Notes under the pieces: model-generated
What the model saw: only the letters and a program-made list of their open reading frames with translations
What the model was told of the DNA's origin: nothing
The model's database searches: none
Program-made: the position numbers and the translations under genes
Part shown: positions 12,739 to 23,013 of the stretch, in pieces
How the letters are laid out: every line of letters begins with the position of its first letter
Position numbering within the stretch: position 1 is the first letter of the stretch
DNA from: Pseudevernia furfuracea
Taxonomy: Eukaryota; Ascomycota; Lecanoromycetes; Lecanorales; Parmeliaceae
Length of the DNA: 64,000 bases
Assembly: GCA_022315425.1 (NCBI GenBank)
Contig: JAIUPT010000046.1
Coordinates: 62,001 to 126,000 of the forward strand
Direction: 5' to 3'

Positions 12739-12765
12739 ATTGGCCGCATTGGCCGCATTGGCCGC
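12739..12765. repeat. three tandem copies of a 9-bp unit
   Basis: The unit ATTGGCCGC is repeated three times exactly. It lies in the 412-bp gap between the two tandem paralogues. Confidence 0.85.
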
Positions 12766-12847
12766 ATCTCTAACAGGCAACCTATTACGCCGAAAGGTAA
12801 AAGCTTAGCCAACTCATCCCTAGCACAGCATCTTTCAATCCACGAAC

Positions 12848-13602
12848 CTAACCCAGTGATGCCCAATCCCCAACTCCAAACGCAACGAGCTGGAATCTGC
12901 CCATGACCTCATATATCAATAGAGCTACAAGTCCCATCAGCTCAAAAACATACACCTTATTCACCTTGCAAAACCTACTCATGGGCATATGATACAGTAC
13001 CGCTGTTTTGAAGAATGGGAGAAGCGAAGGCCCCACTCGGCTCCCAGGGAGCTCAAATACCTTCTCGGCATCGTTCTCGATCCAACCCTCCTGTTTCTGC
13101 AAGACCAGAGTGCCAGGGACGATCCCGGCAGGTGAAATATTTCGCTGTAGGGTCAGCTCGTCAGCATCAGGCCGGGAGCTTTGATGGGGATGCAAGCTGG
13201 AAGGGAAAAGTATACCACGTAATATCTCGTTAACCTGGTTGCGACCATCGTGATTCCTTTTATATCGTCTGTAATGAAATCAGTCGCCTCATTGGCGAAG
13301 ATATCGTAGACTTTTATTAGAATCTCGCCGTCAGCACCTGCAGAATACGGAGCGTCCAAGACTCTACAGGGACTGCCATTATCGAGGATGACATCGAACT
13401 TTTTGATATCCTTTGCCACTTTCGGCTTCGGCTCGAAACAGAGTATAGCGGTCCGAGGAGGGTCATCTCCTTGGTAGGGAGTGAGCCAGGATCCGAGGTC
13501 TAATGGCCCTTCTTCATCTCTGGCGGAGGACGGCTTAGCCTTGGTGAGAAGGATGGTCGAGGTGCGTGGATCCGTACGTCCAATGACGAAGCGTTCGGAC
13601 AT
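12848..13602 (-). CDS. hypothetical protein, intact member of a tandem pair
   Basis: Two predicted exons on the minus strand, 13602-13216 and 13144-12848, separated by a 71-nt intron (donor GTATAC, two GCTGAC branch candidates, acceptor CTACAG); the product is 227 residues. The start MSERFVIGRTD at 13602 is chosen because the upstream part of the long frame is hydrophobic, low quality and lacks a counterpart in the paralogue. Conserved blocks shared with 11629-12435 are PLDLGSWLTPY, a mid-protein SAGADGEILIKVYDIF, TLVLQKQ and the terminal ALLIYEVMGRFQLVAFGVGD. I recognise no domain and see no signal peptide or membrane segment. The family appears to have expanded by local duplication. Confidence 0.65.
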
Positions 13603-14123
13603 TGTGAGGAGCGGTCGACCATGCAGAAAAGGAGTGCTAAATCGAGCTGAGGGATAGGCAATATGGCAGATCAGCGATGGAAACCACGGTATGGTCACCG
13701 AAGCTTCGAAATTTGCGAGGTGACGGAGAGTGAGAGAAAGGGAGAGAGGGTGTAGAAGAAAAAGCGGTTGCTCGAGGAGCGAACTTGCCTTAAATCCTAC
13801 CGAACCTCGCAGAATGCAGTACGAAAATTGATGCAGAAAATAAAGGGATGCAAAGCCGTAAGCGGAAAGCATACGAAAACAGGGCTATCAGACCATACAA
13901 GTGACGGCGCCTGCATCTGCCATTTGTTGAATGACATTTAAAGTGAACCATAGCATAGCAGTGTCTTTCAATGCGAACATTCGGGCAATCACTAGTCTAG
14001 TAAGCACCTGCTTCGTGCGGAAACTCATATCAAGTGGGTATCTCAAGGCTTCAATAGGAAGCCTGCTCTACTAAAAAATGCCTCCGGAGAAAATTTTGCG
14101 TCAGCATGAAGGATCTGCTAACA

Positions 14124-15476
14124 TCACTGGAGAAATATTAGTAAATACGCAAGTCGATCGAGCTACATTACGCACCAGAAAGTAGTCAGCCACAGGCTTC
14201 TTGGCCGGCATTCCTCTTGGATCCTGCGGAGCAGCTTCGAAGACTCTATATCGTCTTCCAGGACCTGACCTAGGAGGTAGATTAGGAAGAAATGCCTGAG
14301 AACTCCTTCCGGCATCACCGTTACTCCTCGCAATGACTCCGCCGTTGCTTGTATCCTCGCCCAGCTCCAGGATAGCCGCGACATTGCCACAGCGGTAGCA
14401 ATAGTTTGGTGCCGACCAGACTGTAACTATGCTTGAATCAAACATCTCTTTGAATCCTTCCATTACGAGTTGATGTGCTCTTGCTATCAAGGAGAGGTCG
14501 TTTAGATGATTGAAGCGCTTGACGATTTCTGGTCCGAAGAGAAAGCCTGCCCCTCGTGGCGAGAGGCCCCAACTATCGATCTCATCTGGATCACTCCATA
14601 AAAGATCGCACATGGCGCCTTCATGAGGTACTTCTTGCTTTCGATCCAGGAGCCGTATCTTGTCGACGCTATCTATCAATGGGCTGAGCCCCCCATGCAC
14701 GCAAAGCACTGCTCCTCCACTATGATGCGAGCCTCCACTATCACTTGTAGCTCCGGTACCTGAAGGACCAGTCTTCGTCGGCGTTCCAGGAGGAGATGAA
14801 TTGAGACCATCGGTTTCGAACAACCGTCGTCTGCTGCGCGGAAATCTTGCCGTCACCTCGTTCCTGGAGTTCATGATCTCAATTTCCACATCATCGTCCA
14901 CCGGCTCAATTGCTTGTGATTGATCCGTAAAAGATGGTTCCAGCGTCGAACTCGTACCTAGAACTAGCGCCCCCAAAGCCAGATAGTCAAACACCTCACA
15001 GCAGTATCTCCATACATTCGCACTCCCATACTTTCGTAGACATTCATCATAGAATCCATATACAGTCGTGATCTGCCTTGACTCATGATTCCCTCTTATC
15101 AACGTTATCCGATCCGGGTATCTAACCTTCAGGCATAGTAGAAGCAGGAAACTCTCGAGCGAGTAGAAGCCACGGTCCACGAAGTCCCCCATGAAGAGGT
15201 AGTTGGTGTCTGGCACATCCCCTCCTACCCTGAACAACTCCATCAAGTCATGGAACTGCCCGTGTATATCTCCGCATATTGTGACAGGTGCGTCGACCTG
15301 GACGACGTTGGCTTCTTCGATCAGCAACTCGCGTGCTTTGTGGCAAATCTCGCGGACTTGGGGTTCGGGGATGATCTTGCAGGCGCGGAGCTCCGAAATT
15401 GCCCTGCATTCATCTATCAATAAGAGTGTCTGCGAGATACTGAGATAGGTAGTCAGTACTTGTCTAGGTCACTCAT
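14124..15476 (-). CDS. ppg1: PP2A-like Ser/Thr phosphatase catalytic subunit (Ppg1 type)
   Basis: Metallophosphatase of the PPP family. The motifs [34 protein letters not shown] and IARAHQL supply the two-metal centre. A ~75-residue Ser/Pro/Gly-rich insertion splits the catalytic core after [11 protein letters not shown], as in filamentous-fungal Ppg1. The main exon is 14176-15420 or slightly longer. The C terminus becomes PVADYFL if a 49-nt intron (14127-14175, donor GTGCGT, branch TACTAAT, acceptor CTCCAG) is removed, with the stop TGA immediately after it; DYFL is the classic carboxymethylated end of PP2A-type enzymes. The N terminus is not resolved: ATG at 15476 (MSDLD) fits the family, but no clean intron joins it to [13 protein letters not shown]. 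Ppg1 in yeast acts in the Far complex and glycogen metabolism. Confidence 0.88.
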
Positions 15477-16076
15477 CGTCACCCTTCCTGCCCGTGACTG
15501 GGCGGGGCTACAGGGTATTCCCTATGGCTGGCTGCTCAGATGGGGCAAAGGCGCTATACTGAAAGACCCCGAGACTGCTTATCCGTTTGTATGACAAGTA
15601 CACGGGCTCCCACCCTGAACTTTCAGGTATTCGAGGTAGCGTAAGGATAAGAGAATGTCGACAAGGAAGACTGGAGGTACCAGAGGGGACTGACACGCGG
15701 TGAGAAGGGTTCTTAAGCCTGGCCGACCTTTTCAACAGTCAATTGAACACCACCGAAACGAATTTGATGTACACACAACATTTGATCAGTCAAACAAATC
15801 TTTGTGGAGTTTGATGCAGGAAGCGCATCAGAGCAGAGCTCCACTAGCGCGATATATTACATCCCTATCGGTCTTGGCGCCAATGCAATCACCGCTCTCA
15901 TCTCGAGCATCACCTCCAGCTCTGTGACAGCTGGATGACGGAAAAGCGTATGCGGAACCATTATCTGCTTGGCTTTTTTAATCTGCGGATACCTGGTTGT
16001 CAGCTCGTCACAATGGCAACAGCATAGGCTCCCTGTCTCCGCGTTGAAAACCTATTCCCCTCCCTCCGCCTGCGCC

Positions 16077-16496
16077 ATGACACCCCATCTCCACCCCCGA
16101 TCCCGCCTCACCACTTCCCTCTTCGGTACTACTCTCCTCGTCTCCTTCCTAGTTGTCGGTATGCCACACATCGTACCATGTCCGGCGCCTCGCGTCAAAT
16201 TTGCAGATTCGGATTTTGAGGTTATGGAGGATGGAAGGCGGAGAAGGCGACGGCGGACTACAGAGGCTTCAATTGACAAGAATCCCGGTGCGGATACAGA
16301 AAAGCAGATGCGTCTACAGGTCTCAGAAGAGGAGAAAGTTATGATGAGGAAAAAGGCACATGAATGTCCCGTTCCAAAGCCCCCTGGGATCATTGGAAGG
16401 GTTCTGGGCTTTAAGGGTCAAGACAGCGGAGAAGAGCAGTCTAGGCCGCGAATAGTGACACAAAAGGCGTCTAAAGTGCGAGAGGATGACCCATGA
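16077..16496 (+). CDS. small conserved protein with one N-terminal membrane segment
   Basis: A 139-residue single-exon product starting MTPHLHPRSRLTTSLFG at 16077; this ATG is preferred over upstream ones because it precedes a hydrophobic stretch (TTLLVSFLVVGMPHIVPCP). That stretch is an anchor or a targeting signal. The rest is soluble and charged, with an Arg run (GRRRRRRR), then KAHECPVPKPPGIIGRVLGF. The PCP and CPVPKP cysteines suggest a conserved ascomycete family, possibly mitochondrial, but I cannot name it. It lies divergent from the phosphatase gene (about 0.6 kb gap) and converges on the acyltransferase gene (186-bp gap). Confidence 0.6.
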   Translation: MTPHLHPRSRLTTSLFGTTLLVSFLVVGMPHIVPCPAPRVKFADSDFEVMEDGRRRRRRRTTEASIDKNPGADTEKQMRLQVSEEEKVMMRKKAHECPVPKPPGIIGRVLGFKGQDSGEEQSRPRIVTQKASKVREDDP

Positions 16497-16682
16497 AGCT
16501 TTCTGGAGCAATCACGCCGATGGTACGGCGACGGCGTTAGTCTGGATGCTTGGACGATGCATAGATTACGATTCCCAAGGACCAGAAATTTGAAATGTAC
16601 ATATCGTCAGATGGGCCTGTGGACTCTAAATCCTCAGCTTATTCAGTGCTACAATTATGACGGCGGGCTCGATGTACCGAAG

Positions 16683-18029
16683 TCACCAGGTCCACCAGCC
16701 TTTGCCTGAGAGCCCTTGCAGCAGACTCACTGGGACTGGATAATAGTGCCAGTACAATAATTCCCGGAATGGAACAGTCAGAAAGGGTAGAGTCAAACCC
16801 AGCCATGCAGCCGTCCAAGCTATTACTATTGTCCTCGTGCCTGACCAGTCTAATGCTTGCGGGATGAAGCGAGCAACGAGCTTCGACACCACGAGCTCAA
16901 CCCCAAAGGCTGGTATCTGAGCCCAGAAGAACCCTGCAACATGCAATCTCATCCAGCGCGCAGAGAACAGACTCGTTTGCGGCTCTGGAGGAATCAACCC
17001 CATGTGCATGACACCGGAGAAGAAAAATGCCGATATCGTTAACAGCGCATATCCCAATATGGACTTGGTTGGGATACCCAATTCCTGAGCCATCCATCGT
17101 CCTGGAGATGCGGTAATCTGCCGATTCACACCATGCCACCATTGACCCCATAAACCTCGAAGCCCCCTTTTCGGCACAGCCGAAAATGGGCCGAATGGCA
17201 GTGGCCATGTATGTGGACTCCACTCGTCTGGCAAAACACCAACAGCATTCAGGCCTAGTACTGGAAATAGGGGGATATAAAACATGCCGGTCACCATGGC
17301 ATAAATCTGTCCTGCAAGAACAGCGCATCTAACAAGTCGTGGAGGTAGCAATCTCAATATGACGAGCCAGGTTGCCATTTCTGCGGATGGGGAAGGAAAA
17401 GGGTAATCGATTTCCATGCCAGCCGTGATGAAGTAAGGATCCGTCCCGACATAAAACGCTGCAGCGTCTAGGATGAGATAGCTTCGAACGACAGTGATTA
17501 CTGCGTGCCTCAAAAAGGCCGATCTGCTGGATCTTGCCGGTGGCTGCGTTTTATCATGAGAAGGATCACCAATCTTCCATCCCATCAATCGGAGAGATAC
17601 CAGCAGTGTAAAGACCCAAGGAATCCGCCTTATCAATTTCTCAGGATACGCCTCTTCGACAACAACGTCTTCTACAGCTCCGTTCGGGCTTTTCTCATCC
17701 CCGGCAGCAGAAGGTCTGGATCTCCATATCCGCCTATGTGTCTGGCGCGGATCTCGACATGCAAGCAGGACGAAGCTCCAGAGGGCCAAGTCCAAGGAGA
17801 TGACATCAATGCCGGCGACGTACCAGGAGTGGATCTGGCAGGCATAAATGGCCGGCAGGAACAGCAAAGCCAGTTGACGCCGGGACAGTACAGATGGCGG
17901 GGTGAGCAGAGCTGCCGGGAGGAGCAGGAAAGGAAGGAAATAGCTGTAGCTGTTCGGCCCCGGAACGACGTGACGGGTCAGGTGCCCGTAGGACTCGGCG
18001 AGCTCGGAGAAAGTTTTCATCCTGGGCAT
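16683..18029 (-). CDS. wax-synthase-like membrane-bound O-acyltransferase
   Basis: About 448 residues if started at MPRMKTFSELAES (18029), with many hydrophobic helices. The C-terminal half has the family signature LWGQWWHGVNRQ, the fungal version of the F-W-x-x-W-H motif of wax synthase/MBOAT-like acyltransferases, and a later FSGVMHMGL with the candidate catalytic His. Such enzymes transfer acyl groups to alcohols, sterols or fungal secondary metabolites in the ER membrane (for example the Tri7/wax-synthase-domain group). The frame stays open 234 bases upstream of 18029, so a longer N terminus is possible. No intron is needed. There is no biosynthetic core gene nearby, so the substrate cannot be inferred. 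It is convergent with 16077-16496. Confidence 0.8.
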   Translation of the reverse strand: MPRMKTFSELAESYGHLTRHVVPGPNSYSYFLPFLLLPAALLTPPSVLSRRQLALLFLPAIYACQIHSWYVAGIDVISLDLALWSFVLLACRDPRQTHRRIWRSRPSAAGDEKSPNGAVEDVVVEEAYPEKLIRRIPWVFTLLVSLRLMGWKIGDPSHDKTQPPARSSRSAFLRHAVITVVRSYLILDAAAFYVGTDPYFITAGMEIDYPFPSPSAEMATWLVILRLLPPRLVRCAVLAGQIYAMVTGMFYIPLFPVLGLNAVGVLPDEWSPHTWPLPFGPFSAVPKRGLRGLWGQWWHGVNRQITASPGRWMAQELGIPTKSILGYALLTISAFFFSGVMHMGLIPPEPQTSLFSARWMRLHVAGFFWAQIPAFGVELVVSKLVARFIPQALDWSGTRTIVIAWTAAWLGLTLPFLTVPFRELLYWHYYPVPVSLLQGLSGKGWWTW

Positions 18030-18552
18030 CGTCGCAGCAGGCGCACGAAAACTCCGGGGATCCAGAAAGGCCGTGACCCACACCAACCGTCTGGCTGAGA
18101 ATTGGATCCGGATGGAAAAGTGTGAGGTGGAAAAGAGAGAGGCGATTCCGAGGGCGTTTCGTTCATGCAGGGTGATGTCATGATTACTGCCACAAACACA
18201 TATAGAAAAAACCGAAAAACAGGAGAATAGGAGAATAGAAAAATCAACAATTAACGCAGTCAACCATGACTTCTACTCTTCTTCTGCGCATGACTTGGCA
18301 AGGATAAATTCCGACTGTGGCCATGATAAGTTGATTGGAACTGGTGAAACGGACGTTATTCGCTAAAAGATTGAGGTACCTCAATCAAGATATGCAGCTT
18401 GTAGCTTGGTTGTTTACCTTATGTGATGGATCTATCTACCCTACTACAATTGCTAATGCATAGATTATACCACATCCCAATCGGACCAACGCACACGTCC
18501 TCCTGATTGCTCAACATCACCACTCTGCTGAACCCCTCGCCCATAATCCTTC

Positions 18553-19800
18553 TCACTTCCCACCCAAGCCCGTCATTCCCCCCAACGCACCCCCCGCGCT
18601 CTTCGCCCCGCTCCCCAGCGCCCCGACACCCCCTTTGACCGTATCCGTCCCTCCGGTCGCCACCCCCTTGGCGCCCTCCCCTACACTCCCCGCTGTCCCC
18701 GTCACCCCGTCCTTGACACCCCCCGCCGCATCCTTCGCCCCCTCCGCATCCGCCTTCCCCACACCGCTCACAACCTTCCCGCCAGTCTCCGACGCCGCAT
18801 CTTCCACCCCCCTCGCCGTCCCCTTCGTCGCGCCCACCGTATCCTCAAGCCCCTGATTCGCACCCTCAGTCGCGTCCGTCGTGCCCGTCGCGTTCCGGAC
18901 CTGACCAACTGCGTCTTTGGCGCCGGACTCGACATTATCTTCCACGCCTCTATGCCCCTCTTTGACCTTATCCGTTGTATCTGAAGCCGTCTGACCCAGC
19001 GAGCCGGCGGTTTCCTTGGCAGTGGAAGCGGTGCTATCGGCAGTTTCTTCCGCCTTATCCGCCGTTTCTTGCGTCGCGCCCTCGGCTTTGTTCTTAGCGA
19101 TGACCTCCTTGTCCTTTTGCTTCGCGTCGGTTTTGGCGGCATCGGCACCTTCGTCGCCCTCGGCTTTGGCGGCGGTTTCGGAGCCGTGGAGGTAGGTGCC
19201 GGCTTTTTCTTCGACGGTTCCAATCTGTGCGGTAGAGTCAGTCGGGCAGGGGTTCATGGTGGAGAACAAGAGACCGAGATAGAGATTGAGTAGCGGAGGG
19301 AGGAGCTGTATGTATGCATACCACATTGCCTGCGGCATCGTAGACTGTTCTTAGCGCACTGCCCGCATAGTCATATGCTGAGCCTAGATATCCCTTCTCT
19401 TCCTCCTTGCCACCTATTTTCTGAGCGATGGGTGTGTTGCCGACGCCTTCGACGATGCTGCCGACGACTGGGACGTAGCCGGTGACGTCTTTGGTTGCTG
19501 AGCTATGAAAAAAGTGAAGTTCAGTTCGTGTGCTCAGGAGAGAGAGAGAGAGAGAGAGCTTGAAGTGGTAGAAGGGAGGATGGAGGCGTACCCTGCGGCA
19601 CCGAGGCCTTCTTGGGCTTTCCCTGCCCCACTGGATGCAGCGTCGGAGGCTTGGCCCATGCCGGGGATGTAGGATTTGGCGGATGCAAGATAGCCTCTGT
19701 GGGAGAGGTTTTAGCAACGAGTAATGACTGTGTCTGTAGAGGATGAGGGGCAAGTAAACAGAGATGCCTACCCCGCGCTTTCTTGTTCTTTGTCGGCCAT
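18553..19800 (-). CDS. LEA-like hydrophilic repeat protein
   Basis: Four predicted exons on the minus strand: 19800-19772, 19696-19592, 19502-19322 and 19224-18553, giving 328 residues. Introns are 75, 89 and 97 nt with GTAGGC, GTACGC and GTATGC donors. The N terminus (MADKEQESAG, then YLASAKSYIPGMGQASDAAS) leads to KDVTGYVPVVGSIVEGVG. The last exon is highly repetitive, rich in A, G, K, E and T, with phrases such as KAEETADSTASTAKETAGS and GVKDGVTGTAGSVGEGAKG, and ends GGMTGLGGK. This composition and the degenerate ~11-residue periodicity match group-3 LEA/stress proteins that stay soluble and protect membranes or proteins on drying. The GC-rich plus-strand frames here are its complement. 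Confidence 0.75.
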
Positions 19801-20033
19801 GTCTTGTGCTCTGTTTTGTGGAATGATGTCTGGTATGATATTCAGGTTGCTAAAGGGGTAGAGAATAGGATGGTAAGTGATAGATGGATGGTGTTGTAGA
19901 GAGTAGAAAATTCAGTGGGATTGTTTAGCAAAAACCTGATCCAATCTTCAGCGTTGGTGGGGGTTGCTCGATGACGCTAGGGTGCAGGCATTCTAGGGCT
20001 AGGGCTTCTAGGGGGCAGATCTCCCGTGCCGTT

Positions 20034-20117
20034 CGAGGGTCGGTGACAAAAGTCCCTGCCGACTTTCTCCCGTAGTAGCGCCGGAGAGTCGGCAGGGACT
20101 TTTGTCACCGACCCTCG
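20034..20117. repeat. perfect 31-bp inverted repeat with 22-nt spacer
   Basis: Arm 20034-20064 and arm 20087-20117 are exact reverse complements, with spacer 20065-20086. The arm begins CGAGGGTCGGTGACAAAAGT. It lies about 235 bp upstream of the LEA-like gene start. It resembles a foldback/MITE remnant or a strong transcript hairpin. I see no target duplication and no second copy in the window. Confidence 0.9.
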
Positions 20118-20549
20118 GTTACCCATGGTGCCATGGCGTATCCATGTCTTCTCCATCATCTATCCGAAGATTGAGCAATGGATTCAGTGAAGATCTGTGG
20201 CACCTACCTCGCACAGGGAAGCTGACTTCTGGAGCTCTGACTGTCATTCTTCCAATCGTTTGCTCGATTGTCTGTCCAAATTGACTTCGGACTTACGCTA
20301 TGGGCTGGCGCTGTGTATATACTTACCAAGGTGGTTCTTGGACGGGGCACAAGTATCAGAGGATGGCAGTCGCCGGCTACATTCCATGGATGGCCAACTG
20401 TGATGTTACTGCTCAGTCTCAGAAGAATCTCTGATCGTGCAGGCGAAAACATAAGAGACTCCATATAATTCCCTTCATTATATCATCTCAATCTCCACCT
20501 CTCTTTTGGTCTAACACTGCATAATCTCACAGCCTCTTCTACACTCACC

Positions 20550-21503
20550 ATGAAGAAACCAACGGGAAGGAATCTGCATTTACTGGCATCGCATTGTTAG
20601 GCTTTATGGGAGCCTTGCTCTCCATCCCGGCACAATTTTCTGCTATCAAGGACGTGAAACCTGCATTCTACGGCTGGCCAGATAATGGTCCTCCTCCCGG
20701 ACCGGACAATGTGTTCAATTGTGGCCGTGGAACAGGGCTGGAAGGCGAACCTATAGCTGGAAGCAAATCCGCTGTAGCCTATACCACCTCTTCTGGACTC
20801 TAAAAAAAATAAGGGACTGGCACATATGTTGTACGCAGATTCTATTTCCTTCGCCACCGATAACAGCAGCATACTGCGGTGTAGCATTGTCTACTTTCCG
20901 CTCTTACGCAAGTACTAAGACGACTGCGATGACTGCATTAAGTAAAAATCATCCGTCAATAGAATCCTTAGATCCTCACCTCCATCATTTCCTACTGTCA
21001 TAGTACTTCTACAGACTGCAATTACCATATAGTGCTTAGAGACGGATTCACACAATCAAGGACTCTATTATTTGGACCTGTGGGTGGGCTCGAATCAACT
21101 GTCCAGAAGGAGTGATCAAATCAACTGTGAAAACAACCTTTCTGGTGGATCACAGACCATCATCAACAACCCTCCAGGCAACCTAGCTATTAACGGTATG
21201 TTCTCATGACCTGCCTAATACCCCTTGCACCTTTTGCTAGACCAGCTTACTAGCAGTCACACCGTTTTACGATGTATCATCTCAAGATAACCATACGGCA
21301 ACATACTCCGTGGGGATGCGTCCGGCCTGTGTTCAGGAGGAGGAGACCGTGGTAGATGAGGGTCCCCATTTCCCTACCCATGGCCTGGGTATTCTTTTGG
21401 TATTTGTTCTGCTACTGTGAGCTATAAATTCAAAGTGGTTAATCATGCTGTACAGGTGATCCCTGCCAGACGTTCAACGACCGCGATGATAACAATAATT
21501 GAG
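20550..21503 (+). pseudogene. decayed secreted-protein gene
   Basis: Protein-like blocks lie in order but in different frames and with stops between them. They are a signal-like ALLGFMGALLSIPAQFSA, then KPAFYGWPDNGPPPGPDN and CGRGT (about 20640-20735), GTGTY (near 20820), DSISFATDNSS and IVYFPLLRKY followed by a TAA and DDCDDC (20840-20940), LYYLDLWVGSNQLS (about 21065-21105), ATYSVGMRPACVQEEE (about 21298-21345) and finally GDPCQTFNDRDDNNN (about 21457-21501). These fit a cysteine-containing secreted ascomycete family with a YGWPDNDPPGP start. Introns can explain some gaps (GTATGTTC donor near 21195), but not the stop after RKY or the 7-nt shift near 20830. A highly spliced functional gene is the less likely alternative. 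Confidence 0.6.
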
Positions 21504-23013
21504 GTGCTAGTGATTTTTGCGTTCCGTCGTCATACGCCGCAGTAAGACCCAGCCCTAAAAATTTCCTACTACAGATATGAAACAATAAGGTAGGCGTTTG
21601 TCACCGGCATTGATATTGATATACTGCACTGACCAGTCCGAGTGTGGACTCATCTACCGCTAAATCTGTATAGCAACTGCGGCTCGAAAGTCGCACAAAT
21701 GGCATCATCAAGCCTCATTTGAGCAGTCCAGCTTCGGATCGGGGGGCCTGCGGCGCGGTGATTTTGCCAGCCCCAGATTTTTGACAGGATCGGCCTCTAT
21801 CTCCGCTGGATATTTCCTCACACCCTCCATCAAACGGCTATTGGTTTTGCTCTCGGGCTTTGAAATATTTCGCCAACACTTGCCTATTTTGATAAGGCAA
21901 ATGACTTACAGACTGCCAAAAAGGCCCCGATTTCCAAATGAAGTCGCTTCTGTTTTTCATTTTAGGTTACGATCTGCCCGTTATCACCTCCGTTCGTCTG
22001 CGGATCATTTTTGACGTCCTCTTTTGAATAAATGTGCTGCATCGCGTTTTGCTTCTCATTAGACCCGGGTTGCATCAGCTCTGCAGATTTAAATTTTGAC
22101 GTGCACATACTTTCGTGCAGAGAAAATCGCTCATCCAGTAAAGTAGGGGCTGGCCCCTGACAGATGATCAGCACCCCAAACCTGATTATCCATGCGGCAG
22201 ACGGAAGAAATTACGGCAGTCTTAAAGCCCATGGCCACATCATGGCTTTGGCAAACAGCTGTTCACGCCTACATCGTATTTGGACAAAATCCGACCAACG
22301 ACAGCTCAGTTGTGCAACCACGAGGTTCATGCAGCCTTGCAAGAACAGCCACCCGCCCCCACGACAATTTAGCTCAGACTTGGCTCTAAGATTGATTCCA
22401 GCGCGGGAGGAAGTCATCAGTTTGCATGTTCTAAATGTTTCGGCCACCTACACATCATCTCGGACCAATGGCAATGCTAAAAGAGAACAATGCCGAGGCT
22501 CACGAAAGCTTTCAAACCCAAGATGAGCATTTGTACCCACACTAGAGCTTCAAAACGCCGGTATATTCTCAATTCCGAGCTAGAAATTGACTGGAACATC
22601 ATTATGATGGCGTGGCGTTGGTTTTTGGAAGCCATCTCGGCGTTGCTTGTCACCTTCGCCAAGGATATGGGTCATCAAAGACATGAAAAACTTAGCCTTC
22701 GTCCGTGCTTTCTCCTCGGTGGTGCAAAAGATGTTCTGGTTCTTCCTTAGGGCTTTTTCAATTACCGGTCAGTCAGAAAACCTTGCGATATCGGCTCGAG
22801 ACCGCCAGTAAAAGGTGGACTGCCACAGGGAATGCGTCGAATTTCCTTATCTCCTAACTGCTCGTGCTAGCCTCTTTCACTTCTACGTTAAGTTCTAGGT
22901 CAGCTATATAAGACCTTTAGTTTACCCCAAAATATCATTCCGTACAGCGGCCTTGCTTTCTCGACAAACAAGTTGAGTTACCTTGAATTGATAATCACCC
23001 TAATACAGTCAGA
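21504..23013. other. gene-free stretch
   Basis: No frame with a recognisable domain, signal peptide or plausible splicing. Short frames on both strands overlap. It may be decayed sequence continuing from the pseudogene to the left. Confidence 0.5.

Noticed and set aside
18768..19223. Arg/Lys/Pro-rich minus-strand frame of 151 residues
   Set aside because: It is a shifted reading of the LEA-like exon, with repeat-derived composition and no domain.
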